From positions 1 through 64,000 of the forward strand of contig NZ_JABKKF010000002.1 of the NCBI RefSeq assembly GCF_013166605.1: DNA of 64,000 nucleotides, given 5' to 3'. The notes below the pieces were generated by a model that was given only the letters and a program-made list of their open reading frames with translations, was not told where the DNA came from and did no database searches. The translations under genes were made by a program, and so were the position numbers. Positions 16,913 through 25,196 of this stretch are shown here, piece by piece. The first letter of the stretch is position 1. Each line of letters begins with the position of its first letter. This DNA comes from Xylanibacter muris. GTDB lineage: Bacteria; Bacteroidota; Bacteroidia; Bacteroidales; Bacteroidaceae.

Positions 16913-17662
16913 TTAAAGTGAACTGAATCTTTCTGTGAGCTTCTTGCGGTATACTTTTCCGACTCTCACGTGAAGGATATTGTCGAAAGGCGGATAGAAA
17001 TAGCAGGTGTTGTTTCTTACTTCCAGCAGGTAGTTTATGTTGATTATGAATTTCTGGCTTACTTGTATGAAACGCTTGTCTAATGCCAGCAGGTTTTCAT
17101 TGTTGATGTTACGTTTCAGTTTTATTGCTTCTTTGCTGCATGCCACGATGACCTCCCATACTCTTGTCTCGGAATTATATTGAAACACGCAGATGTCTTG
17201 GGTGTGCACAAGTTTGAAGTCCGCGGTGTTTGTATAAAATAGGATTTTTTCGTCTGTTTTCTGTTTTATAAGTCCGCTTATCGAAGTCGACACCCCGTTT
17301 TGATAGTTGGCATATACTCTCTTCATCACTTCTTCGAGTTCGTTGTCGTCCACCGGTTTCATCAGATAGTCGAACGCATTGCTTCTGAATGCCGGAAGCA
17401 TATAGTTGTGGTGTCCGGTATACATGACAATCTGACACCATTCCGTTAGAGTCTTGTTCAGTTGTTCCAGGATTGTGAGCCCCGACATATCCGGCAACTC
17501 TATATCAAGAAATATAAGTTCCGGATTTGTTTCTTTTGCAGCGGTTATTCCATTTTCTCCATTATATGCTTTTCCTACTATTTCTATTCCGTTAAACTTT
17601 TTGAGTTTTTCGGAAAGTATTTCCGTTGCTGTGATGCTGTCGTCGATAATTAATACTTTCAT
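16913..17662 (-). CDS. LytTR-family response regulator
   Basis: A two-component regulator of 249 residues. The receiver domain (1-120) shows the acidic pair D7/D8, phosphoacceptor D53 in FLDIELPDMSG, and the conserved lysine in DYLMKPVDD. The C-terminal LytTR DNA-binding domain (about 145-249) includes NENLLALDKRFIQVSQKFIININYLLEV, the typical recognition segment. It lies 19 bp after the histidine kinase gene and is certainly its partner. Targets are unknown; LytTR regulators often control envelope or surface functions. Confidence 0.93.
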   Translation of the reverse strand: MKVLIIDDSITATEILSEKLKKFNGIEIVGKAYNGENGITAAKETNPELIFLDIELPDMSGLTILEQLNKTLTEWCQIVMYTGHHNYMLPAFRSNAFDYLMKPVDDNELEEVMKRVYANYQNGVSTSISGLIKQKTDEKILFYTNTADFKLVHTQDICVFQYNSETRVWEVIVACSKEAIKLKRNINNENLLALDKRFIQVSQKFIININYLLEVRNNTCYFYPPFDNILHVRVGKVYRKKLTERFSSL

Positions 17663-17681
17663 GAGTCGTTGGGATCTATAT

Positions 17682-19706
17682 TTATATTATATTCGTTAGT
17701 TTTATCTTTTGGGGAATATATAATTCTACCGTGCATCCGGATATTTCATTGCCGTTCTTCACGTTTTGTATGTTCATTTTAATCCTTGCATTTTCCCTCT
17801 TGTCCTGATTTATAATCATGATAGTCTTTCTGATTATGTCCAGTCCGTTTTTCCCCGTTTTGTTGTTGAAGTTCCTTATGTCAAATCCGGTTCCATTGTC
17901 GGTGACCGCAATAATGGTGCCGCGTGGCCTTCCGGAAATGTTTATATCAAGACGTTTTTCTTTAATTGTGTTTTTAAATCCGTGCTTGATTGAATTCTCA
18001 ACAAGTAACTGTATGAACATTGACGGTATCATTATTTTATCTGGTTCTACATTGCTGTCTATGTTCATGCTGAATTTTATCTTGTTGTCAAGCATACTGT
18101 TTTTCAGTTCGACGAATCTTTGTACGAAATCAAGTTCCTCGCTTAGTGTTATGTACATTCTGCATGACAGGTCGAGGTTCGCACGTATAAGTCTTGACAG
18201 TTTGTAAAGACCGTCGGTTTTCTGTTCGTTGTTTTGTTTGCCTATTTCTGCATTTAAGATGTTGAAAACAAAGTGTGGTGTTATTCTTTGTCTGATATTT
18301 TCCATTTTGAGGTTGAGCATTTTTATCTGTGCCGTAGCCTTTTTATTCTTTGTGTATACGACAGATGCCCCGAGACATGTGCTAAGCAGGAGCACGACAA
18401 ATGCCATCAGCCATAAAGTTGTTGATGTCTTATATAAGTCCGCGTCTTTTTTACTTATCTCGATTGCGTGGTTTAGTTTTAGTGTGTCCTCTGTGAATTT
18501 CTGCATTATCTCTGAGGCTCTCATGCCCATTTTGTTATGCATCGCAGAGTCGGAGGCTGCCGTAGCCTTGCTAAATATCTCGTATGCCTTTTTGTAGTTG
18601 TCGGTTGCCTTATAGTATTCTGTCAGGTATCTGTCCCTTATATTTATGAGGTTTTGTTCTTTGATTTTTCTTTCATGTTTTTCTTTATTCATTATTCTTT
18701 CGACCTCATCGTATCGTTTCTCTTTTATTGCTGTGCCTATCTTGATTGTGTTTACGTAATGAATGGCGGGAAGAATGTTTTTCTTGATGAAAAAATCCTC
18801 TGCGTCATTGATGTATTTCAATGCCGCTTCCGTACTGTCTAAGTTTAAATATACGTCTGCAAGGTTGATTCTGCATAAATACACGTCTATGATGTTGTTG
18901 CATTTATTGGCGTGAAGATGATTTTCCATTCGTTTGAATACTTCAAGAGCTTTGGGATAATCCTTTTTGTAGTAATACATATTTCCGAAATTGTTAAGGA
19001 AATACAGTTGCATATTGAGTTTTATCCTGTCAAAATGTTTGTCGGTCTGTTTGTAGAAATATTCGGCAGATGTAAAGTCTTCAAGATTTGTGTATATCTG
19101 TGCCAATCCCATGTATAATGAGATGTTCTTCCTTTCAGGAAGTTGAAGCGAGTCTACAAGAAACAGTGCTCTTCTGTACCATTTTGCAGCTTCGGGCAAA
19201 TTGTTGGCCATTGTGTATGCATCAGCGAGGTTTGCGGCAATTTCCGGTGAAAAGTCTATTATGTCGCTTCTCATTGCCAGTAGATATGCATTATAGTTTG
19301 TTTTTATTGTGTTTTCGTTATTGCGTCTGAACACGTAGTCTGTTGCTGCCTCGATGGCCAGACTTTTTGCCAACAGTCCGTTGCGTCGTGGTGATTCTGG
19401 CTGTTTTTCCGCAAATGCCTTTGTCTTTGCGGAAAAGTGCAGAGAAGTGTCGTTGGATTCCGATATAAGATAGTGTTTGCCTTTCAGAAGGAAATAATCG
19501 TAGAATGTAAAGCTGTCTTTAGCCTGTGTCATCATGCTGTCGCAGAGCCTCAAGGCATTTGGCGCCATTTGTTCAATGGAGTCTGTGATGTTTCTAAGGG
19601 TTGTTCTCTCTTCTTCGGAACGGTATCCGTTGTTGTCTGTCTTACACGAAAAGAGATAGGCTATGATGACAAATAAGACTAAATGTAAAAATTTCCCCCC
19701 CCCCAT
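17682..19706 (-). CDS. TPR sensor histidine kinase (LytS/YehU-type)
   Basis: A sensor kinase of 674 residues paired with the following LytTR regulator. The N-terminus is hydrophobic and ends in LFSC (C21), suggesting a lipoprotein or signal sequence. Residues 60-400 are TPR-like helices, probably periplasmic. One membrane segment spans about 429-451, followed by a coiled coil and the His_kinase domain with H478 in ITPHFVFN, N-box ENSIKHG (from E570) and G-box DNGTGF (603-608). The predicted start ATG is directly followed by nine G, and an upstream ATG at 19731 would enter this frame if the ten-G tract were one base shorter. Its start is therefore uncertain and possibly variable. Confidence 0.88.
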   Translation of the reverse strand: MGGGKFLHLVLFVIIAYLFSCKTDNNGYRSEEERTTLRNITDSIEQMAPNALRLCDSMMTQAKDSFTFYDYFLLKGKHYLISESNDTSLHFSAKTKAFAEKQPESPRRNGLLAKSLAIEAATDYVFRRNNENTIKTNYNAYLLAMRSDIIDFSPEIAANLADAYTMANNLPEAAKWYRRALFLVDSLQLPERKNISLYMGLAQIYTNLEDFTSAEYFYKQTDKHFDRIKLNMQLYFLNNFGNMYYYKKDYPKALEVFKRMENHLHANKCNNIIDVYLCRINLADVYLNLDSTEAALKYINDAEDFFIKKNILPAIHYVNTIKIGTAIKEKRYDEVERIMNKEKHERKIKEQNLINIRDRYLTEYYKATDNYKKAYEIFSKATAASDSAMHNKMGMRASEIMQKFTEDTLKLNHAIEISKKDADLYKTSTTLWLMAFVVLLLSTCLGASVVYTKNKKATAQIKMLNLKMENIRQRITPHFVFNILNAEIGKQNNEQKTDGLYKLSRLIRANLDLSCRMYITLSEELDFVQRFVELKNSMLDNKIKFSMNIDSNVEPDKIMIPSMFIQLLVENSIKHGFKNTIKEKRLDINISGRPRGTIIAVTDNGTGFDIRNFNNKTGKNGLDIIRKTIMIINQDKRENARIKMNIQNVKNGNEISGCTVELYIPQKIKLTNII
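19695..19704 (-). repeat. homopolymeric G10 tract at the kinase start codon
   Basis: Ten consecutive G on the minus strand, the first being the G of ATG. With ten, the frame opens as MGGGKFLH. With nine or twelve, the ATG at 19731 (MKQQKPIFY then GGG) becomes in frame and gives a more typical lysine-containing signal peptide. Slippage here could vary expression. Confidence 0.8.
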
Positions 19707-20111
19707 AAAATATAGGTTTTTGCTGTTTCATACATACTTTTATTACTCTATATTATTCATGAGTGCAAATATAAGAAAAATAATACAAATACAGCGAATC
19801 TGTATAGTTTATTTTATTAAAAATATGAGGCTTTGTATGTTTTTTGTCGGATTTCACACGGCTTTTCCAGCCTTGTCAATCTTTCTGAAGCCGGCTATCG
19901 CCGGTGGGGCTTGAACGAAACGTTTCTTCAGGGTTACGTTATATATGACGCTGTCAGCATAATGCATGCGTGTTTTTTCTTCGGTAATTCTATTTGATAA
20001 AATGATTTTGTTTTGGTTTAAAAACGTTCGAATTATAAAAAATAGATTTAAAATATTTCTGATTACAATATTATTATGTAATTTTGCAATCTAAATTTAG
20101 AATAACTCCTT
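19707..20111. other. divergent intergenic region between the kinase and dapA
   Basis: 405 bp with no credible gene. It holds a minus-strand -7 element TATATTTG (19766-19773) for the kinase, a plus-strand TAATTTTG (20079-20086) 26 bp before dapA, and a GC-richer island (about 19858-19945) with short palindromes such as CCGG-CTATCG-CCGG and GAAACGTTTC whose role I cannot assign. Confidence 0.55.
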
Positions 20112-20999
20112 ATGGTGCATAATATTTTTAAAGGATTAGGCATTGCCTTGATAACTCCGTTTTCCGATGACGGTTCTGTTGACTATGATTCATTATCGCG
20201 TTTGATTGATTATCAGTTGTCTAATGGGGCGGATTTTTTCTGTATTCTTGCAACGACCGGGGAGACTCCTTGTCTTACTTCCGATGAAAAAATCAAGATA
20301 AAGAATTTTGTTGTGAGTAAGGTTGCCGGGCGTGTCCCGATTTTGATGGGATGTGGAGGAAACAATACTCTTGCGGTTGTTGATGAACTGAAAAACGGTG
20401 ATTTTAGTGGTGTTGACGGTGTTCTTAGCGTGTGCCCTTATTATAATAAGCCGTCTCAGGAAGGACTGTACCAGCATTTTAAGGCAATTGCCGGTGCAAC
20501 CAGGCTTCCTGTTGTGCTTTATAATGTTCCCGGCCGTACGGGGGTTAATCTGAAGGCGGAAACGACAGTGCGTCTTGCTGTTGACTGTAAGAATATCGTG
20601 GCGATAAAGGAGGCGAGTGGCAATTTGGAACAGGTCGATGAGATTATAAAGAAAAAACCGGATGGCTTTGATGTTATCAGCGGTGATGATGCTCTTACGT
20701 TCCCAATGATTTCATGCGGAGCAGTGGGAGTGATAAGCGTTATAGGAAATGCATTGCCAAAGGAGTTCTCAAAAATGATAAGGCTTGAGTTCAGGGGCGA
20801 ATATGAAGGTGCGCGTAAGATACATCATCGTTTTACGGACCTTTTCAGTTTGCTTTTCGTTGACGGCAATCCGGCCGGTGTAAAGGCAATGCTTCATGAG
20901 ATGGGCATGATAAAGAATGTGTTGCGGTTGCCTTTGGTGCCAACACGTATTTCTACCCTTCAGCGCATGAGCGAATTGATGAAGGAGCTTAAAATATAA
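20112..20999 (+). CDS. dapA: 4-hydroxy-tetrahydrodipicolinate synthase
   Basis: Condenses pyruvate with aspartate semialdehyde, the first committed step to lysine and diaminopimelate. The Schiff-base lysine is K166 in NIVAIKEASG and the conserved tyrosine is Y137 in LYNVPGRTGVN. The N-terminal TTGETPCL loop is canonical. Length 295 is normal; the TIM barrel forms a cytoplasmic tetramer. It is followed by a tRNA-Arg pair after about 170 bp. Confidence 0.96.
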   Translation: MVHNIFKGLGIALITPFSDDGSVDYDSLSRLIDYQLSNGADFFCILATTGETPCLTSDEKIKIKNFVVSKVAGRVPILMGCGGNNTLAVVDELKNGDFSGVDGVLSVCPYYNKPSQEGLYQHFKAIAGATRLPVVLYNVPGRTGVNLKAETTVRLAVDCKNIVAIKEASGNLEQVDEIIKKKPDGFDVISGDDALTFPMISCGAVGVISVIGNALPKEFSKMIRLEFRGEYEGARKIHHRFTDLFSLLFVDGNPAGVKAMLHEMGMIKNVLRLPLVPTRISTLQRMSELMKELKI

Positions 21000-21080
21000 A
21001 TGTGATGCACTGGGTATGAAGGTAAATGCACTGATGTGAGGTATCTTCAATTAAAATCACAAAAAAAAGTGTATTGAAAA

Positions 21081-21112
21081 TTTGGTGGTAATAAAAAAAA
21101 ACAGTACCTTTG
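21081..21112 (+). promoter_or_regulatory. promoter of the tRNA-Arg pair
   Basis: TTTG (21081-21084), a 20-bp A-rich spacer and TACCTTTG (21105-21112), followed by CATCGCAA. Closely similar to the tRNA-Gly cluster promoter, including the A run before the -7 box. Confidence 0.8.
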
Positions 21113-21168
21113 CATCGCAATTCGGGAAGCGAGGCTTTTGCCAACGATTTTGCGTATGGAATAAGGAC

Positions 21169-21242
21169 GGCTCCTTAGCTCAACTGAATAGAGCATCTGA
21201 CTACGGATCAGAAGGTTGCAGGTTTGAATCCTGCAGGAGTCA
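21169..21242 (+). tRNA. tRNA-Arg (ACG), copy 1
   Basis: A 74-base cloverleaf: acceptor GGCTCCT/AGGAGTC, anticodon loop CTACGGA with ACG at 21203-21205, T-loop TTTGAAT, discriminator A. Identical to the next copy. Confidence 0.95.
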
Positions 21243-21300
21243 CGAAGAAGGACATAGTCTTTCTTTCCGATTCCTTATAATGTTTATAGCCAGTTTTGTC

Positions 21301-21374
21301 GGCTCCTTAGCTCAACTGAATAGAGCATCTGACTACGGATCAGAAGGTTGCAGGTTTGAATCCTGCAGGAGTCA
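21301..21374 (+). tRNA. tRNA-Arg (ACG), copy 2
   Basis: Identical to the copy 132 bp upstream; ACG at 21335-21337. It is followed by a terminator hairpin. Confidence 0.95.
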
Positions 21375-21376
21375 CG

Positions 21377-21413
21377 AAAAGCGGAAAGTTTGTAATAAGC
21401 TTTCCGCTTTTTT
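21377..21413 (+). terminator. terminator of the tRNA-Arg pair
   Basis: Arms AAAAGCGGAAAG and CTTTCCGCTTTT (21377-21388, 21400-21411) with an 11-base loop, running into a T stretch. Confidence 0.88.
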
Positions 21414-21601
21414 ATTGCATGTAAATGTTGCCAGTGGATTTATATAAAGGAGCACTGCCATATAAATATGGAAATTTTCTGAATTCAACAAAAGAGGGAC
21501 ATCTCTTTGCTATGTGGATAAAAGTTTCCATGATTCCACAAATGGGAGAGAAAGGGCGGTTTATGGAAACATTCCCTTTGGTAAATCACCCCGGTTGATG
21601 T

Positions 21602-22642
21602 TCAAGAATTTAAGGAAATCTCCCCTCTTATGCTTTTTGTCATGTAATGTCTCACATCATCGGGATCGCTGTATTGCGCCTGAAGATACATCAGTTTTGT
21701 CACGGCACTTTCCACCGTGCTGTCATATCCGCTTATCACTCCGGCTGACTTCAAATGAAATCCGGTGTCGTATAACCCCATCTCAACGCGTCCTGTCATA
21801 CATTGACTGATGTTTATTATGACTTTTCCTGAGTCGGAAGCCTCTTTGAGCATATTTGTGAGCCATGATTGTTGAGGGGCGTTGCCGCTTCCGTAGGTCC
21901 TCATTACAATTCCGCGTAGTGACCGGAAACTTAAAACATGATTGACCAGTTCTTTTGATATTCCGGGAAACATTGTGAATACTATCACATTGTTGTCCAA
22001 AAGAAAATGGGGAGTCATTTCTTTTGTGTAGTCGGGTTTCATCATCCTGTCTTCATGGTATGTGATGTTTACCCCGACATCGGCAAGGTGCATATAGTTG
22101 AAACTCTCGAACGCATTGAAATTTTCGGCACTTTGTTTCGTGGTTCTGTTGCCTCTCATAAGATGCCCGCTGAAATAAATGCCGACTTCCGGCACCATTG
22201 CTTTCCCGTCTTTATTCTTTGCAGATGCAATTTCGATGCTTGTTATAAGGTTTTCCTTTCCGTCTGTTCTCAACTGTCCTATGGGGAGTTGGCTTCCGGT
22301 AAGAATCACTGGCTTTGTAAGGTTCTCAAGCATATAACTGAGCGCAGATGCCGTGAATGCCATAGTGTCAGTGCCGTGAAGAACAACAAAACCGTCATAT
22401 TTTTCATAGTTGCCGGCAATGATACGGGCAAGATCGGTCCATAATGCCGGAGACATGTCGCTGCTGTCTATTGGAGGTGTAAACTGGTAGGTGGCAATGT
22501 TTGTTGATACATGTGCCAATTCCGGAACATTGTTAAGCAAGTGTTCAAAGTTAAAAGGCTCCAAAGCTCCGGTTATGGGGTTGCGGTTCATACCGATTGT
22601 ACCTCCCGTGTAAATGAGCAATACTTTATTTGTACACGTCAT
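21602..22642 (-). CDS. ansA: type I L-asparaginase
   Basis: Hydrolyses asparagine to aspartate and ammonia. The first active-site motif YTGGTIGM (residues 11-18, nucleophile T15) and the second, VLHGTDTMAFTASAL, are both intact. Length 346 fits the cytoplasmic type I enzyme and there is no signal peptide. It is divergent from uxaC, with its own -7 element 20 bp upstream. Confidence 0.94.
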   Translation of the reverse strand: MTCTNKVLLIYTGGTIGMNRNPITGALEPFNFEHLLNNVPELAHVSTNIATYQFTPPIDSSDMSPALWTDLARIIAGNYEKYDGFVVLHGTDTMAFTASALSYMLENLTKPVILTGSQLPIGQLRTDGKENLITSIEIASAKNKDGKAMVPEVGIYFSGHLMRGNRTTKQSAENFNAFESFNYMHLADVGVNITYHEDRMMKPDYTKEMTPHFLLDNNVIVFTMFPGISKELVNHVLSFRSLRGIVMRTYGSGNAPQQSWLTNMLKEASDSGKVIINISQCMTGRVEMGLYDTGFHLKSAGVISGYDSTVESAVTKLMYLQAQYSDPDDVRHYMTKSIRGEISLNS

Positions 22643-22662
22643 CGTTTACGTTAATTTTTCTG

Positions 22663-22670
22663 CAAAAATA
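22663..22670 (-). promoter_or_regulatory. -7 element for ansA
   Basis: TATTTTTG on the minus strand, 20 bp before the ansA start codon. Confidence 0.5.
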
Positions 22671-22703
22671 ATGAAACTTTTCGAGAATACGGAATTTATT
22701 TAT

Positions 22704-22711
22704 TAATTTTG
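22704..22711 (+). promoter_or_regulatory. -7 element for uxaC
   Basis: TAATTTTG on the plus strand, with about 50 bp to the uxaC start. Together with the ansA element it forms a compact divergent promoter region. Confidence 0.5.
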
Positions 22712-22762
22712 CGACACAAGATATGAATAATACTTAAAACAAATAAAAAACATCTGAATCTT

Positions 22763-24163
22763 ATGAAACAATTTAACGATGAGAACTTCCTGCTCGATAC
22801 AGAGGTTGCTCAGGACTTGTTCCACAATCATGCGGCAAAGATGCCGATAATAGACTATCATTGCCATCTTATACCGGAAATGGTGGCCAATGACCATAAG
22901 TTCAAGAGCATAACCGAGTTATGGCTTGGCGGTGACCACTACAAGTGGCGTGCCATGCGTACGAACGGTGTTGATGAGAAATACTGCACAGGCAAGGACA
23001 CCAGCGATTGGGAGAAGTTTGAGAAGTGGGCGGAAACTGTTCCTTATACATTCCGTAATCCGTTGTATCATTGGACCCATCTTGAACTTAAGACAGCGTT
23101 TGGCATAACAAAGCAGCTAAGCCCGAAAACAGCACGTGAGATATTCGACGAGTGTAATGAAAAACTTAAGTCTCCGGAGTTCTCTGCCCGTGGTCTTATG
23201 CGTCATTACAATGTGGAGTGTGTATGCACAACGGATGATCCTATTGATGATTTGCGTTATCATAAGCAGACACGTGAAAGTGGTTTTGAGATAAAGATGA
23301 TACCGGCATGGCGTCCGGACAGAGCCATGAATATAGAAAAACCTGATTTTTCTGATTATGTGAATAAGCTCGGTGAGGTGGCCGGTGTCACCATTACGAC
23401 CTTTAAGGATATGACAGATGCCTTGCAGAAGCGTCATGATTTCTTTACAGAGAACGGATGCCGCCTGTCTGATCATGGTATTGAGGAGTTCTATGATGAG
23501 GAATATACGGATTCCCAGATAGAGATAATATTCAGTAAGGCAATGCGTAAGCAGCAGCTTTCCGAATTGGAAATACGTCAATATAAGAACTGTTTCCTTA
23601 CCAAGATGGCTGAAATGGATGCCGATGCCGATTGGACACAGCAGTTCCATTATGGTGCCATTCGTGATAACAACACCTTGATGTACAATAAGCTGGGCGC
23701 AGACACGGGCTTTGATTCAATAGGAGAGTTCAATACGGCACGTGCGATGAGCAAGTTCCTTAATAAGCTTAACATGGAAGGCAAGCTTACACGTACAATA
23801 TTATATACGCTTAATCCGTGTGCAAATGAGGTAATTGCGACCATGCTCGGTAATTTCCAGGGCGGATGTCCGGGAAAGATACAGTTCGGATCCGGATGGT
23901 GGTTCAACGATCAGCTTGACGGTATGACACGTCAGATGAATGCATTGTCGGTGCTTGGCCTTCTTAGCCGTTTTGTGGGCATGCTCACAGACTCACGCTC
24001 TTTCCTGAGCTATCCGCGTCATGAGTATTTCCGCCGTCTTCTCTGCAATATTCTTGGTAACGATGTCGAGAAAGGCCTGCTTCCTAACGATACGGAGATA
24101 CTCAGCCGTATGGTGGAGGATATTTCTTACAACAATGCCAAGAACTATTTTAAGTTCTATTAA
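22763..24163 (+). CDS. uxaC: glucuronate isomerase
   Basis: Isomerises glucuronate to fructuronate (and galacturonate to tagaturonate) in hexuronate catabolism. The amidohydrolase-fold motif DYHCHLIPEM near residue 35, the conserved WWFNDQLDGM near 375 and MLTDSRSFLSYPRHEYFRR near 410 identify the family. Length 466 is normal. No other hexuronate genes are adjacent. It has its own promoter and terminator, so it appears to be a single-gene unit. Confidence 0.95.
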   Translation: MKQFNDENFLLDTEVAQDLFHNHAAKMPIIDYHCHLIPEMVANDHKFKSITELWLGGDHYKWRAMRTNGVDEKYCTGKDTSDWEKFEKWAETVPYTFRNPLYHWTHLELKTAFGITKQLSPKTAREIFDECNEKLKSPEFSARGLMRHYNVECVCTTDDPIDDLRYHKQTRESGFEIKMIPAWRPDRAMNIEKPDFSDYVNKLGEVAGVTITTFKDMTDALQKRHDFFTENGCRLSDHGIEEFYDEEYTDSQIEIIFSKAMRKQQLSELEIRQYKNCFLTKMAEMDADADWTQQFHYGAIRDNNTLMYNKLGADTGFDSIGEFNTARAMSKFLNKLNMEGKLTRTILYTLNPCANEVIATMLGNFQGGCPGKIQFGSGWWFNDQLDGMTRQMNALSVLGLLSRFVGMLTDSRSFLSYPRHEYFRRLLCNILGNDVEKGLLPNDTEILSRMVEDISYNNAKNYFKFY

Positions 24164-24233
24164 TGTACTGGGCTTTTGAAACCATAGGATAAAAATCAAG
24201 TCCTGTCAGGTAGGAAAGTAAATAAAAAAACTG

Positions 24234-24272
24234 AAGGGTATACCGTTTCTTTCGATTCGGTATGCCTTTTTT
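24234..24272 (+). terminator. terminator after uxaC
   Basis: AAGGGTATACCG pairs with CGGTATGCCTT (24234-24245, 24258-24268) and is followed by seven T. Confidence 0.85.
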
Positions 24273-24300
24273 TCTGCCGTTTTATTTTTCTATGTATTTT

Positions 24301-24332
24301 TTTGTTTAATTAGAAAAATAGGTGTAAATTTG
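24301..24332 (+). promoter_or_regulatory. promoter of the export lipoprotein-glmS-car operon
   Basis: TTTG (24301-24304), a 20-bp spacer and TAAATTTG (24325-24332), 24 bp before the start codon. Confidence 0.7.
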
Positions 24333-24356
24333 CAGCGGTTTAAACAGTTTTACTAA

Positions 24357-25163
24357 ATGACAATCAAGAGAAATATTATTTTGCCGATAGTTCTTATAGC
24401 TATTGTTGTAATGTTTGGCAGTTGTTCAAGCACCAAAAACGTTGCTTATTTCCAAAATAGTGACACAGTCAGTCTGGAACAGTCAAAAGGACTTTATGAT
24501 GCACGTATAATGCCTAAGGATCTTCTGACAATCACTGTAAGTACTTTGGACGATGCCGCTGCCGCCCCTTTCAATCTTACTGTTCCTACGACATATTCTG
24601 AAGCCACAAATTCCGTGACTTCACAGCCAAAGCTTCAGAGTTATCTTGTGGATAACAACGGGGATATAGTGTTCCCGAAAGTAGGAAGAGTGCATTTGGG
24701 AGGCTTGACGAAATCTGAGGCGGAAAAGGTTATAGAGGATAAGATAAAGCCGTATATGAGTGAGACGGAGAACCCTATTGTCACAGTAAGGATGTCGAAC
24801 TATAAGTTTGCGGTGATGGGAGAAGTTGCCCGTGCCGGAGTGTATACGGCGGCAAATGAGAAGACAAGCATATTGGAAGCTTTGGCCCAGGCCGGTGACC
24901 TTACTATATATGGTGTGCGCGATAATGTCAAGCTTATACGTGAGGATGCCACAGGGCAGAAAACAATACATGTGCTGAATCTAAATGATGCACGCCTTAT
25001 AAACTCTCCTTATTATTATCTTCAGCAAAACGATATAGTATACGTTGAACCAAATAAAGTGAAGGCACAGAATTCGAATATCGGCAGCATGACCACACTG
25101 TGGTTTTCGGCAACCTCGATACTTATTTCACTGACATCGTTGCTGTATAATATATTGAATTAA
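24357..25163 (+). CDS. polysaccharide export lipoprotein (Wza/BexD-like)
   Basis: An outer-membrane polysaccharide export protein of 268 residues. Lipoprotein signal ends in FGSC (C23). The Poly_export domain begins near residue 50 (YDARIMPKDLLTITVS) and spans to about 150; an SLBB-like segment follows (VMGEVARAGVYTAANEKTSILEALAQAGDLT), and a C-terminal hydrophobic helix (about 245-265) fits Wza-type channels. Capsule loci usually encode this beside a chain-length protein and glycosyltransferases; here it stands alone 33 bp upstream of glmS, suggesting a constitutive exporter coupled to amino-sugar supply. Confidence 0.87.
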   Translation: MTIKRNIILPIVLIAIVVMFGSCSSTKNVAYFQNSDTVSLEQSKGLYDARIMPKDLLTITVSTLDDAAAAPFNLTVPTTYSEATNSVTSQPKLQSYLVDNNGDIVFPKVGRVHLGGLTKSEAEKVIEDKIKPYMSETENPIVTVRMSNYKFAVMGEVARAGVYTAANEKTSILEALAQAGDLTIYGVRDNVKLIREDATGQKTIHVLNLNDARLINSPYYYLQQNDIVYVEPNKVKAQNSNIGSMTTLWFSATSILISLTSLLYNILN

Positions 25164-25196
25164 AATACCATAAAGTTTAAAGGAGGAACATAGGCC

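Noticed and set aside
19858..19945. Possible partial tRNA or mobile-element end in the kinase-dapA gap
   Set aside because: CCGGTGGGGCTTGAAC looks faintly like a T-arm, but no cloverleaf or anticodon arm can be built around it.
25164..25196. glmS ribozyme or other riboswitch ahead of glmS
   Set aside because: Only 33 bases separate it from the preceding gene and no ribozyme core is visible.
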